From: Rhodoplanes sp.
Lineage (GTDB): Bacteria > Pseudomonadota > Alphaproteobacteria > Rhizobiales > Xanthobacteraceae
Assembly (NCBI RefSeq): GCF_013377085.1
Contig: NZ_JACAAX010000011.1
Location: 1-64,000, forward strand
DNA length: 64,000 nucleotides
Direction: 5' to 3'
Every line of letters begins with the position of its first letter. Position 1 is the stretch's first letter. The notes beneath the pieces were generated by a model. The model did no database searches, was not told the DNA's origin, and saw nothing but the letters and a program-made list of their open reading frames with translations. Shown here one piece after another: positions 44,404-53,791 of the stretch. The position numbers and the translations under genes were made by a program.

Positions 44404-45096
44404 ATGACGAACGCCACCGTGTGGCCGGCCGGGTTCCGGATCAACGAACGCGCCGAAGGTCCTTCGCCAGAGTGGCTGGCGAAGTTCAAGGACATCCCGA
44501 CCTCGTGGGTGAGCGACAGCCTCGGCCGCTCGGTCGGCACCATGGGCCTTCGCGCCTATCACAACCGGATCGACCTGTTGATCGCCGCGCCGGCCGTCAC
44601 GGTGCGGGTCCGGCCCGGTGACAATCTCATGATCCACAAGGCGATGGAGATCGCCCGTCCGGGTGACGTCATCGTCGTCGACGGCGGCGGCGACCTCGCC
44701 CAGGCCTTGATCGGCGGCAACATGCAGACCACCGCCATCCAGAAACGCCTCGCCGGCTTCGTCATCGACGGCGCGATCCGCGACCTGGTCGACTGGGCGA
44801 ACGGCAAGATGCCGATCTGGGCCCGCGGACACACCCATCGCGGCCCCAGCAAGGACGGTCCGGGCGAGATCAACGTGCCGGTCACGGTCGGCGGCATGGT
44901 CGTCCAGCCGGGGGACCTCGTGCTCGGCGATGCCGACGGCCTGCTGGCGCTGCCGCCGTCGCAGCTCCCCGAGGTCTGGCCGCACGTCGAGGCGCAGAAG
45001 AAGAAGGAGGCGGAGCTCCGCGCCGCCGGTGCGGCCGGCACCGCCGATCCGGAGCGCTTCAACAAGATCCTGCGCGCGAAGGGCTGCCCGGTCTGA
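44404..45096 (+). CDS. RraA-family aldolase/decarboxylase
   Basis: 230 aa from ATG 44404. RraA-fold blocks are SWVSDSLGRS, GDVIVVDGGGDLAQALIGGNM and GFVIDGAIRDLVDW (the Arg-Asp pair). It has an extended C-terminus with a Lys/Glu-rich helix (VEAQKKKEAELRA). It probably cleaves a 4-hydroxy-2-oxo acid to pyruvate or oxaloacetate, fed by the upstream dehydrogenase. It is a distant paralogue of the protein at 27258-27896 in a similar neighbourhood. Confidence 0.87.
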   Translation: MTNATVWPAGFRINERAEGPSPEWLAKFKDIPTSWVSDSLGRSVGTMGLRAYHNRIDLLIAAPAVTVRVRPGDNLMIHKAMEIARPGDVIVVDGGGDLAQALIGGNMQTTAIQKRLAGFVIDGAIRDLVDWANGKMPIWARGHTHRGPSKDGPGEINVPVTVGGMVVQPGDLVLGDADGLLALPPSQLPEVWPHVEAQKKKEAELRAAGAAGTADPERFNKILRAKGCPV

Positions 45097-45157
45097 GCGG
45101 GCCATCATTGTCGCACGCCGTTCGACCCGGCGTGCCCGCCTGCCCTCTGCCGTGACC

Positions 45158-45495
45158 TCACGTCCCCGGATTTCTCTGCCTCACTGTGCCGATCTCTGCC
45201 CAGGGGTCGGCCTGCAGGCGCTCGAGGCGATCGGTCAGGTTCAGCACGGTCCAGCGCGCCGGCGACAGCTTCGCCGGCACCTCGCTCCAGGCGACCGAGG
45301 TCGACACCGGAGCGCCGGGACGCGCACGCGGCGAACAGGCGACGAGCGCGGTGGCACCTCGGCCCTTACGCAGATGGTCGACGACTATTTTCCCTCGCGC
45401 GCGCTCTTCGCCATCCTGGCGAGACCCTTCTGCGGCGAGTCCGCCGACATTTGTCCGGTGATGCGCTTGGGGAACGCCTTCGACGTCGTCCAGCC
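45158..45495 (-). pseudogene. Remnant of ligD polymerase domain (NHEJ)
   Basis: Continuing from the ku remnant, the reverse strand reads WTTSKAFPKRITGQMSADSP, then GLARMAKSAREGK, a 1-nt frameshift near 45390, VVDHLRKGRGATAL, SPRARPGAPVSTSVAW and RLERLQADPWAEIG, then a stop at 45158. This is recognisable as the C-terminal part of the LigD primase-polymerase domain (compare YLRN-RGATAV and S-RARPGAPVS in intact proteins). Ligase and nuclease domains are absent. It is clearly non-functional. Confidence 0.82.
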
Positions 45496-45806
45496 GACCT
45501 CGTCGGATTGCAGGAACGCCTCGATGTCCAGCCTATGGATGCTCTCCGAGGCGACCTAGCCGAGCTACTCGTCATCGCTCTCCACATAGGATTCGTCGGC
45601 CGGGTAGTAGCCTTTGACCGGGTCCTCCGCGGCAACCGGCGCGCCGGTCGCGGAATCGACGATCTCGTTGCGAACCCGATGGCCGTTCGAGCGACTAAGG
45701 ATATTGAGGCGAACCCGATGGACGGTCGAGCCGGCCGGAAAAGGGCGACGGCACATGACAGGAGCGAGAGCTTCAGGTAACCCTTCTAGTTCGAGCGTGT
45801 CGCCAT
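45496..45806 (-). pseudogene. Remnant of ku (NHEJ DNA-end binding protein)
   Basis: From ATG 45806 (AGGGGG upstream) the frame reads MATRSN-stop-KGYLKLSLLSC, matching the Ku opening (..WKGYLKLSLVSCP..) with Trp TGG changed to TAG at 45786-45788. After a 1-nt frameshift near 45742 it continues RLNILSRSNGHRVRNEIVD, EDPVKGYY, then TAG at 45565 and 45556 where Glu codons are expected, then ASESIHRLDIEAF. It then runs straight into ligD text, so the middle and end of ku are deleted. At least three nonsense changes and one frameshift are visible. Confidence 0.85.
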
Positions 45807-45997
45807 CGACCCCCTGAAATATGTCAAGTAGAGTTGACAAGTGCCTGAGTAAGAACGCTGAATAGAGGGTTCCAGTTCCGCGCGGCAGCCGCTCCGGCGC
45901 CTGCCGGTGTCCGGGACAGTTGTTTTGTCAGGGTCCGCCTATCTGGTGTAAGCCCCTGATAGGAATTCGTTGTCGACCCCCTGAGGGAGGTGCTGCT

Positions 45998-47929
45998 TTG
46001 CCCCAGTCATCGAACACTCCGCTGCTCGATCGCGTGATCGTCCCCGAGGATCTGCGACGCCTGCAGGAGAGCGAGCTGCGCCAGGTGGCCGACGAGCTTC
46101 GTCAGGAGATGATCGCGGCCGTCTCCCAGACCGGTGGCCATCTCGGCTCGAGCCTCGGCGTCGTCGAGCTCACGGTGGCGTTGCACTACGTGTTCAACAC
46201 GCCGGAGGACCGGCTGATCTGGGACGTCGGCCACCAGGCCTACCCGCACAAGATCCTCACCGGCCGGCGCGACCGCATCCGCACGCTGCGCCAGGGCGGC
46301 GGCCTCTCCGGCTTCACCAAGCGCTCGGAGAGCAAGTACGACCCGTTCGGCGCCGCCCACTCCTCGACCTCGATCTCGGCCGGGCTCGGCATGGCGGTCG
46401 CCCGCGATCTCGACGGGACGAAGCACAACCACGTGGTCGCGGTGATCGGCGACGGCTCGATGTCGGCCGGCATGGCCTACGAGGCGCTCAACAACGCCGG
46501 CGGCATGGATTCCAACCTGATCGTGGTGCTGAACGACAACGACATGTCGATCGCGCCTCCGGTCGGGGCGCTGTCGGCCTATCTGGCGCGGCTGATGTCG
46601 GGCAGGCCGTATCTGTCGCTGCGCGAGATCGGCAAGCAGCTCGCCCAACACCTCCCGCGGCGCCTGCACGAGCAGGCGGTGCGCGCCGAAGAGTTTGCAC
46701 GCAACATGATCACCCATGGCGGCACGCTGTTCGAGGAGCTCGGCTTCTACTATGTCGGCCCGATCGACGGGCACAATCTCGACCACCTGCTGCCGGTCCT
46801 GAAGAACGTCCGCGAGGCCAAGCGCAAGGGTCCGATCCTGGTCCATTGCGTCACCCAGAAGGGCAAGGGCTACCCGCCGGCCGAGACCTCGGCCGACAAG
46901 TATCACGGCGTCGTCAAGTTCGACGTCGCCACCGGCGCCCAGGTGAAGTCCAACGCCAAGACGCCCTCCTACACCAAGGTGTTCGCCGAGGCGCTGGTGC
47001 AGGAGGCCAGGAAGGACACCAAGATCGTCGCCATCACGGCAGCGATGCCGTCCGGCACCGGCCTCGACCTGTTCGGCAACCTGTTCCCGGATCGCTGCTT
47101 CGACGTCGGCATCGCCGAGCAGCACGCCGTGACGTTCGCGGCGGGGCTGGCGACCGAGGGCTACAAGCCGTTCGTCGCCGTCTACTCGACCTTCCTGCAG
47201 CGCGCCTACGACCAGGTCGTGCACGACGTCGCCCTACAGAAGCTGCCGGTGCGCTTCGCCATGGACCGCGCCGGCCTGGTCGGCGCCGACGGCCCGACCC
47301 ACGCCGGCTCGTTCGACGTCGCCTATCTCGGCTGCATCCCCAACATGATCCTGATGGCGGCGGCCGACGAGGCCGAGCTGGTCCACATGGTGGCGACCCA
47401 GGTGGCCGTGAACGACTGCCCGACCGCGCTGCGCTATCCGCGCGGCGAGGGCATGGGCGTGCCGATGCCGCTCGAGGGCATGCCGCTCGAGATCGGCAAG
47501 GGCCGCATCGTGCGCGAGGGCCACAAGGTCGCCCTCTTCTCCTACGGCACCCGCCTCGCCGAATGCCTGCAGGCGGCCGACGAGCTGGCCGCGCTCGGCC
47601 TGTCCACCACGGTGGCCGACGCGCGCTTCGCCAAGCCGCTCGACGTCGCGCTGCTCGGCCGGCTCGCGCGCGAGCACGAGGTGCTGATCACCATCGAGGA
47701 AGGCTCGGTCGGCGGCTTCGGCAGCTATTGTCTGCAGGCGCTCTCCGATGCCGGGCTGCTCGACCGCGGCCTGCGGGTCCGCTCCATGGTGCTGCCCGAC
47801 ACCTATATCGACCACGACTCCCAGACGGCCATGTACGCCGTCGCCGGGCTCGACCGCCGCGGCATCGTCACCAAGGTGTTCGAGGCGCTCGGCAAGGACG
47901 CCACCAAGGAGACCATCCGGCTGGCGTGA
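45998..47929 (+). CDS. dxs: 1-deoxy-D-xylulose-5-phosphate synthase
   Basis: 643 aa from TTG 45998, with GGGAGG 7 nt upstream; the extension upstream to 45920 is not family-like. It is thiamine-diphosphate dependent: [18 protein letters not shown] binds ThDP/Mg, [19 protein letters not shown] contains the conserved His, and the transketolase pyrimidine and C-terminal domains follow. It condenses pyruvate and glyceraldehyde 3-phosphate in the first step of the MEP isoprenoid pathway. A strong terminator follows; tlyA is next. Usually adjacent to xseB in this bacterial group, but here separated from it. Confidence 0.96.
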   Translation: MPQSSNTPLLDRVIVPEDLRRLQESELRQVADELRQEMIAAVSQTGGHLGSSLGVVELTVALHYVFNTPEDRLIWDVGHQAYPHKILTGRRDRIRTLRQGGGLSGFTKRSESKYDPFGAAHSSTSISAGLGMAVARDLDGTKHNHVVAVIGDGSMSAGMAYEALNNAGGMDSNLIVVLNDNDMSIAPPVGALSAYLARLMSGRPYLSLREIGKQLAQHLPRRLHEQAVRAEEFARNMITHGGTLFEELGFYYVGPIDGHNLDHLLPVLKNVREAKRKGPILVHCVTQKGKGYPPAETSADKYHGVVKFDVATGAQVKSNAKTPSYTKVFAEALVQEARKDTKIVAITAAMPSGTGLDLFGNLFPDRCFDVGIAEQHAVTFAAGLATEGYKPFVAVYSTFLQRAYDQVVHDVALQKLPVRFAMDRAGLVGADGPTHAGSFDVAYLGCIPNMILMAAADEAELVHMVATQVAVNDCPTALRYPRGEGMGVPMPLEGMPLEIGKGRIVREGHKVALFSYGTRLAECLQAADELAALGLSTTVADARFAKPLDVALLGRLAREHEVLITIEEGSVGGFGSYCLQALSDAGLLDRGLRVRSMVLPDTYIDHDSQTAMYAVAGLDRRGIVTKVFEALGKDATKETIRLA

Positions 47930-47966
47930 GCCGGCGCGCCGACGCGCCGACCAGAGCACCCCTTCG

Positions 47967-47998
47967 AAACGGCCGGGCTCGCCCGGCCGTTTCCGTTT
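47967..47998 (+). terminator. Rho-independent terminator after dxs
   Basis: AAACGGCCGGGC (47967-47978), TC, GCCCGGCCGTTT (47981-47992) form a perfect 12-bp stem, followed by CCGTTT. It lies 38 bp after the dxs stop. The remaining 280 bp before tlyA show no gene, only a possible short repeat near 48225-48260. Confidence 0.85.
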
Positions 47999-48280
47999 GC
48001 ACGACCACGATGCCGCGGCTATCTGCCTCGGCCGAGGGCTTCAGGAGACGCGGCGCGCGACACGCAGCCCGAGACGACATCGATTTCGGCCTTCGTTCGA
48101 GACCGACACGATCACGGCCAAAATCGCCTGTAGTATGGGTGTGGGGGACGATCATCCGCCGAGGCTCGGGCCCGCGAGCCGGCTATGGCCGGCGCGCCGG
48201 TCGATCGTGTCGATCTCGGGCCGGTCCGGGATCGCGTCCTTGCGCCTGGGAATGACGGTCGTGAATTCGGGACACTGCCC

Positions 48281-49015
48281 ATGACGCCTCGCCTGCGCGC
48301 CGATCGCCTGCTGGTCGATCGCGGCATCTTCGAAAGCCGCGCCAAGGCGCAGGCGGCGATCGCTGCCGGCCTGGTGACGGCCGACGGCGTACGGGTGAGC
48401 AAGCCCTCCGACACGCTGCGCCCCGATGCCGTGATCGAGGCGACGCCGGCGCATCCGTTCGTCTCGCGCGGCGCCCTCAAGCTCGAAGCGGCGCTCGATG
48501 CCGGCCCGATCGACCCGGCCGGCCGGGTGTGCCTCGACGTCGGCGCCTCGACGGGCGGCTTCACCGAGCTGCTGCTCGCCCGCGGCGCCAGAAAAGTCTA
48601 TGCGGTCGATGTCGGCCGCGACCAGCTCCACCCGCGGCTGCGCGCGCATCCGCGGGTCGTCTCGCTGGAGGCGACCGACATCCGCAGCCTTCTGCCGGCC
48701 GCCATGGACGAGCCGCCGTCGCTGGTCGTCATCGACGTCAGCTTCATCCCGCTCGCCCTGGTGCTGCCGGCGGCGCTGACGCTGGCGACGAGCCCCTGCG
48801 ACCTCGTCGTATTGATCAAGCCGCAGTTCGAGGCCGGTCGCGAGCACGTCAAGAAGGGTTTCGTGCGCGACCCGGCCGTGCATGACGCGGTGTGCGGAAA
48901 CATCACGATCCTGGCCCGCTCGCTCGGCTGCGAGGTGCGCGCGGTGCTGCCCTCGCCGATCACCGGCGGCGACGGCAACCGCGAGTTCCTGCTGGTCGCC
49001 CGACGGTCGAACTGA
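48281..49015 (+). CDS. tlyA: TlyA-type rRNA 2'-O-methyltransferase
   Basis: 244 aa from ATG 48281; the frame extends upstream without family similarity. An N-terminal S4 RNA-binding domain (RLRADRLLVDRGIFESRAKAQ) is followed by an FtsJ-like Rossmann methyltransferase domain with SAM motif CLDVGASTGGFTELLLARGA and VVIDVSFIPL. TlyA modifies 16S/23S rRNA cytidines and affects capreomycin sensitivity in mycobacteria; many annotations still call it haemolysin. It follows dxs, its usual neighbour in alphaproteobacteria. Confidence 0.92.
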   Translation: MTPRLRADRLLVDRGIFESRAKAQAAIAAGLVTADGVRVSKPSDTLRPDAVIEATPAHPFVSRGALKLEAALDAGPIDPAGRVCLDVGASTGGFTELLLARGARKVYAVDVGRDQLHPRLRAHPRVVSLEATDIRSLLPAAMDEPPSLVVIDVSFIPLALVLPAALTLATSPCDLVVLIKPQFEAGREHVKKGFVRDPAVHDAVCGNITILARSLGCEVRAVLPSPITGGDGNREFLLVARRSN

Positions 49016-49196
49016 TCGATTGCGCATCGCCACCGTCCCGAGACCCGACATGCTCGCGGCAATCGGACCCTGCCGTCCGCCAAGCTCGACGAGCTCGAGC
49101 TGGAAGCCTTCATCGCAAAAGACGATTTGTCGAACCTGAAGCGCGGACTGTCGGGATTCGAGTTGCCACCGGGCTGAGGGACAGCCATGGTTCCGC

Positions 49197-50435
49197 ATGA
49201 CCGAGCGCCTCGCCATCACGCATCTCGGCCGGCGCGGCGACGGTGTCGCCGACGGCCCCGAGGGTGCCATCTACGTCGCCTATGCTCTGCCCGGCGAGAC
49301 CGTCGAGGTCGAGCCGGTGCACGGCCATCCGGACCGGCGGCGTCTGGTGCATGTCGACACGCCGGGTCCCGACCGGATCGCACCGATTTGCCCGCATTTC
49401 GGCGTCTGCGGCGGCTGCGCCACCCAGCATGTCGGCTGGGATCTCTACCGCGCCTGGAAGCGCGACCTGGTCGTCGAGGCGCTGCGCAGCGCCGGCCTCG
49501 AGGCGTCGGTCGATGATCTGGTCGACGCCCATGGCGAAGGCCGCCGCCGCATCGTGCTGCATGCGCGACGCGGCTCCCACGACATCCTGCAGGTCGGTTT
49601 CTCGGCGCAGCGCGCCCACGACATCGTGCCGATCGACCACTGCCCCGTCACGGCGCCCGGGCTGAAGGGCGCCATCGAGGCCGCCTGGGCGATCGCCGAG
49701 GCGCTGCATCCCTTGCGAAAGCCGCTCGACATCCAGGTGACCGCGACCGACGTCGGCCTCGATATCGACGTGCGCGGCTCCGGCCCGCTGAAAACGGATC
49801 GCGCCAGGGCGCTGGCGGCGCTGGCCGAAGAGCGACGCCTCGCCCGCCTCACCCGTCACGGCGAGCTGGTCGTGCAGCGTGTCGTGCCGACCGTCACGAT
49901 CGGCCGCGCCACCGTGGCGCTGCCGGCAGGACCGTTCCTGCAGGCGACCGCCGAGGGCGAGGCGCAGCTCGCCCGCCTGGTCGACCGCCATGTCGCTGGC
50001 GCCAAGAGCGTCGTCGATCTCTTCGCCGGGATCGGACCGTTCGCGCTGCGGCTCGCCGAGCGCGCCCGCGTGCGCGCCCTCGAGCTCGACGCCGCCGCGG
50101 TCGCGGCCCTCATGCAGGCGGCGGCCAACACGTCGGGGCTGAAGCCGGTGACGGCCGAGGCGCGCGACCTGTTCCGCCGCCCGGTGATCGCCCACGAGCT
50201 CGGCAAGGTCGACGCCGTGGTGTTCGATCCGCCCCGCCAGGGCGCCGAGGCGCAGGCCCACGCCCTCGCCGAGAGCAAGGTGCCGGTCGTCGTCGCGGTG
50301 TCGTGCAGCAGCGCGACGTTCGCACGCGACGCCGCAATCCTCGTCGGCGGCGGCTACAAGCTCACCGACGTCACGCCGGTCGACCAGTTCCGCTGGTCTT
50401 GTCACGTCGAGATCGTCGCGCGCTTCGAGCGGTGA
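49197..50435 (+). CDS. Class I RNA (uracil-5-)-methyltransferase, RlmD/RumA family
   Basis: 412 aa. An N-terminal TRAM-like part is followed by iron-sulfur cysteines C65, C71 and C74 ([11 protein letters not shown]) and a fourth in DHCPV. The SAM domain has [32 protein letters not shown] and the catalytic Cys region [12 protein letters not shown]. It methylates C5 of a uridine in 23S rRNA or tRNA. It lies next to tlyA, forming an RNA-modification cluster. Confidence 0.93.
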   Translation: MTERLAITHLGRRGDGVADGPEGAIYVAYALPGETVEVEPVHGHPDRRRLVHVDTPGPDRIAPICPHFGVCGGCATQHVGWDLYRAWKRDLVVEALRSAGLEASVDDLVDAHGEGRRRIVLHARRGSHDILQVGFSAQRAHDIVPIDHCPVTAPGLKGAIEAAWAIAEALHPLRKPLDIQVTATDVGLDIDVRGSGPLKTDRARALAALAEERRLARLTRHGELVVQRVVPTVTIGRATVALPAGPFLQATAEGEAQLARLVDRHVAGAKSVVDLFAGIGPFALRLAERARVRALELDAAAVAALMQAAANTSGLKPVTAEARDLFRRPVIAHELGKVDAVVFDPPRQGAEAQAHALAESKVPVVVAVSCSSATFARDAAILVGGGYKLTDVTPVDQFRWSCHVEIVARFER

Positions 50436-50498
50436 TCGCGGCGGTGCGAGAGGCGATGCCGGCGATGACGGCTCGTCGTTCCGCGGCACAGCCCCGCA

Positions 50499-51800
50499 TC
50501 AGCACGCCCTGTCGATCTCCCGGCGCAGCGACCCGCCGAGATGCAGCAGGTCCGGTCCGAGCTCGTCGAGACCGTTGATGCCGAGCAGGCCCATGTCGGC
50601 GCGGATCTCCGCCGAGAGCATTGCGATCGCGTGCCTGACCCCGGCCTCGCCGCCGATCGCCGCCGCATAGTTGAACGGCCGTCCGATGAAGACGTATTGC
50701 GCCCCCAGCGCGAGCGCCTTCAGGATGTCGGTGCCGCGCCGGAAGCCGCTGTCGATCATCACGGTCATGTCGCCGGCCACCGCCTTGACGGCCGGCAGCA
50801 TGCGCATCGGCGACACCGCCCCGTCGAGCTGACGGCCGCCATGGTTGGAGACGATGATGCCGTCGACACCGTGCTCCCGCGCGATCTGCGCGTCCTGGGG
50901 ACGAAGGATGCCCTTGAGGACCAGATTGCCGGTCCATTGCCGCCGGATGCGGGCGATGTCGCCCCAGTCCAGATGCTCGCGTCCGGCAAAGTCCCGGTCG
51001 ACCTTGCGGGACACCAGAGGTTCGCCCCGCTCGGCGAAATTGTTCTCGAAATGCGGCATCCCATGCACAAGGAGGGTCCGCAGGAACGTGCTCGTCACCC
51101 AGGCCGGGTGGGTCAGCCCTTCCCACAGCAGCCGGAAGCTGGGCTGGAGCGGCGTCTTGAAGCCGACCCGAAGGTTGTTTTCGCGGTTCTGGACGACCGC
51201 CGTGTCGACGGTCACGACCAGGGTGCCGAAGCCGGCCTTGGCGACGCGGTCGACCAGCGCCGCGATCCGCTGCGGCTCGTTCGGCAGATAGGCCTGAAAC
51301 CAGGTGTTGGGCGCCACCTGCACGACCTCCTCGAGCCGGATCAGCGACGATCCGCTCATGATGTCGACGAGGTTCGCCTGCGCCGCCGCCTGCGCCAGCG
51401 CGAGGTCGCCGCGATAGGCGGTCAGCGCCGTGACACCCATCGGGGCAATGCCGAAGGGCTGCGCCCAGCGTCGTCCGAACAGGGTCGTCTCCTGGCTGCG
51501 CCTGGAGACATCGGTCAGCACCCGGGGCAGGAACTGGATCTCGTCGAACACCGCCCGGTTGTCGCGGAACGAGGCGCGGGTTTCGGTTGCCGCCGCGACA
51601 TAGCCGAACAGGGGCTTCGGAAGATGGCGGCGGGCCGCATCTTCGAAATCGGCGAGCGCATACACCCGGCGCAACCGGCGCGGCACCCGGGCGGCGGGAC
51701 CGGCAGGAGCCGGCACCGCGGGCGGCGCGCCCGTGCCTTGCGGCGCCGAGCCGCCCGCCCGACCAATGGGGTCCCGGCCGGTCGCCTCCGGTTTCGACAT
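50499..51800 (-). CDS. FMN-dependent alpha-hydroxy acid dehydrogenase (LldD family)
   Basis: 433 aa from ATG 51800 (GGGAG 8 nt upstream; ATG 51830 is also in frame). The FMN TIM barrel contains the catalytic His in SNHGGRQLDG and FMN contacts in PMGVTALTAYRGD and DSGFRRGTDILKALALGA. It oxidises L-lactate, glycolate, mandelate or a related 2-hydroxy acid and passes electrons to quinone or oxygen. The first 45 residues are Pro/Ala-rich and not conserved-looking. A LysR gene is divergent and probably regulates it. Confidence 0.92.
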   Translation of the reverse strand: MSKPEATGRDPIGRAGGSAPQGTGAPPAVPAPAGPAARVPRRLRRVYALADFEDAARRHLPKPLFGYVAAATETRASFRDNRAVFDEIQFLPRVLTDVSRRSQETTLFGRRWAQPFGIAPMGVTALTAYRGDLALAQAAAQANLVDIMSGSSLIRLEEVVQVAPNTWFQAYLPNEPQRIAALVDRVAKAGFGTLVVTVDTAVVQNRENNLRVGFKTPLQPSFRLLWEGLTHPAWVTSTFLRTLLVHGMPHFENNFAERGEPLVSRKVDRDFAGREHLDWGDIARIRRQWTGNLVLKGILRPQDAQIAREHGVDGIIVSNHGGRQLDGAVSPMRMLPAVKAVAGDMTVMIDSGFRRGTDILKALALGAQYVFIGRPFNYAAAIGGEAGVRHAIAMLSAEIRADMGLLGINGLDELGPDLLHLGGSLRREIDRAC

Positions 51801-51953
51801 TGCTCGCTCTCCCATGTCGCCCGCCCCCATGCCGGCCTCGATGAGCCGAATGAATGCGGATCGTGCCCGACCAATCCATTCCTGAAATGACAGTAAGGCG
51901 GCGGTCGACTAAGATAAAACGACGAATTCTCCGCATATTGATGAGCTTTCTGA

Positions 51954-52847
51954 ATGAGCGACCGTCGTCTGACTCCCTCGATGCCGATGCTGCTGGCGTT
52001 CGAGGCCGCCGCCCGGCACCAGAACTTCACCCAGGCCGGTGTGGAGCTTTCGCTGACCCAGAGCGCCGTCAGCCGGCACATTCTGGGATTGGAGGAGCTG
52101 CTGGAGGTCGAGCTGTTCCGCCGCTCGGGCCGGCACGTCACCCTGACCGAGGTCGGGTGCATTTATGCCCGCGACATCGCGCCGGCTCTCGCCCGCATCC
52201 GCGGGGCGAGCTCACGGATCACGGCCTATCGCATCGAAAGCCGAACGCTCCATCTCGCGGTCCTTCCCACCTTCGCGTCGCGATGGCTGCTGCCCCGCCT
52301 GGCCGAGTTCTACGGCCGGCATCCGGACATCGTCCTCCATCTGCACACGCGCATCGGCGAGTACGACCTCGCCGACAGCGGCCTCGACGCCGCCATCAAT
52401 GTCGGCGTCGCACCGTGGCCCGGCCTCGTCTGCCACCGGCTGGAGGACGAGCACATGGTGGTCGTGGCGAGCCCGGCCCTGCTGGCCAGGCAGCCGATCA
52501 GGGAGCCGGCCGATGTCGCCGGGCACCTTCTTCTGCACGTCGCGGTTCGGGCCGAGGCCTGGAGCGAGTGGTTCACGCTGCACAGGCTGCCGGCGCGCGC
52601 GATGCGGCGAGGCCCGCAGTTCGAGTTCACGGCGCATCTGATCCAGTCCGCCGTCGCCGGCATCGGCATCGGCTTGGTGTCGCGATGCCTCGTCGAGGAC
52701 GAGCTGCGCGACGGGACGCTGGTCGTGCCGCTCGCGCAAGGCCTGCCGGACAGCCGCGGCTACTACCTGCTCTACCCGCCGGAACGAGCGAATTTTCCAG
52801 CTCTGGAGGCGCTCCGGGATTGGCTGCTGCCGACCGGCGTCAATTGA
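51954..52847 (+). CDS. LysR-type regulator, GcvA-like
   Basis: 297 aa. The helix-turn-helix is MLLAFEAAARHQNFTQAGVELSLTQSAVSRHILGLEELL, followed by an effector domain starting LHLAVLPTFASRWLLPRLAEF. It is related to the regulator at 24146. It faces the FMN oxidase gene across 150 bp, the usual arrangement for activation of a divergent catabolic gene. Its 3' end overlaps the convergent VWA gene by 8 bp. Confidence 0.9.
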   Translation: MSDRRLTPSMPMLLAFEAAARHQNFTQAGVELSLTQSAVSRHILGLEELLEVELFRRSGRHVTLTEVGCIYARDIAPALARIRGASSRITAYRIESRTLHLAVLPTFASRWLLPRLAEFYGRHPDIVLHLHTRIGEYDLADSGLDAAINVGVAPWPGLVCHRLEDEHMVVVASPALLARQPIREPADVAGHLLLHVAVRAEAWSEWFTLHRLPARAMRRGPQFEFTAHLIQSAVAGIGIGLVSRCLVEDELRDGTLVVPLAQGLPDSRGYYLLYPPERANFPALEALRDWLLPTGVN

Positions 52848-53763
52848 AATCGCTGCCGCGGCCCCAGCGCTGCTGCCAAAGCCGCTCGCCGACCGTGCAG
52901 GAGACGCGTGGCGCCGCGGGCGGTGCCGCGCCCGGCCCCGGCCCTGCGGCTTGGTCCGGCTCTGCGGCCGGGATCACGCGCGGCGCGCGGCCGGCGACCT
53001 CCAACACCAGCTTGGTGCGGGTCGCCTCACGGAACTGCGAGCGGTCGCGGATCGGCACCATGAAGGCGGAGGGGCCGCCGATCACGCAGTCCTCGTAGTA
53101 GATGTCGAGCGCCTCGATATCCATGGTGGCGACCGAGGGCCGCTTGAGCATCAGCGGCAGGCCGTTGATGGTGATGCCCTTGGCGACCACCTCGTCGCGC
53201 GTGATGTCGACCGGCGCGCCCTGATTGTTGGCGCCGTCGCCGGAGACGTCGATGACGCGGCGGATGCCGCGCTGCCCGCTCTCCTGGAAAAGCTGCGACG
53301 AGAACTGCAGAGCGCCCGAGATCGAGGTGCGGTAGGCGCGGCGATACGGCGCCTCGGCGATGGCGGTGGCGAACGCCTCGGCGGTCGCCGGTCCGTCGAT
53401 CAGGCGCCACGGCACGACGACGCGCTGGTCGGCCGCGCCCGCCCATTCCACATAGGTGGCGACGATCTTGCCGTGCATGCCCTGGCGCAGCGCGCCGAGA
53501 AACTCCGGCGAGGTGAGCGCCGTGACGTAGCCCTCGCGCTGCAGCGCCTGCTCGTCCGGGTCCATCGAGTAGGAGACGTCGACGGCCAGCACCAGCTCGA
53601 CATCGACGGTCGAGCCCGCCTGTGAGGCCGGCAGATCGGCGAAACGCAGCGCCGGGGCGGCACCGAGGCCGGCGGCCGCCAGCACGGCCCCGAAACCCAT
53701 CCCGGCCGCCGCCACCCGAATCCCTCTCCGCATATCCGTCTCCGCCGTCGCCAGAATCTTCAT
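52840..53763 (-). CDS. DUF1194 von Willebrand factor A domain protein
   Basis: 307 aa, exported (signal peptide about 11-38). The VWA domain begins VDVELVLAVDVSYSMDPDEQ, whose DxSxS is the MIDAS metal site, and includes VIDVSGDGANNQG. DUF1194 proteins occur widely in Rhizobiales, with no established function. The C-terminal 50 residues are Pro/Ala-rich. ATG 53763 is used; ATG 53733 (MRRGIRV) is equally plausible and would begin directly at the signal peptide. Confidence 0.88.
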   Translation of the reverse strand: MKILATAETDMRRGIRVAAAGMGFGAVLAAAGLGAAPALRFADLPASQAGSTVDVELVLAVDVSYSMDPDEQALQREGYVTALTSPEFLGALRQGMHGKIVATYVEWAGAADQRVVVPWRLIDGPATAEAFATAIAEAPYRRAYRTSISGALQFSSQLFQESGQRGIRRVIDVSGDGANNQGAPVDITRDEVVAKGITINGLPLMLKRPSVATMDIEALDIYYEDCVIGGPSAFMVPIRDRSQFREATRTKLVLEVAGRAPRVIPAAEPDQAAGPGPGAAPPAAPRVSCTVGERLWQQRWGRGSDFN

Positions 53764-53791
53764 GCTCTCACAGGCGGCGCGGCGGCGGCAT

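Noticed and set aside
48200-48270. Possible short repeat upstream of tlyA
   Set aside because: The wording resembles rhizobial repeats but no clear inverted arms could be found.
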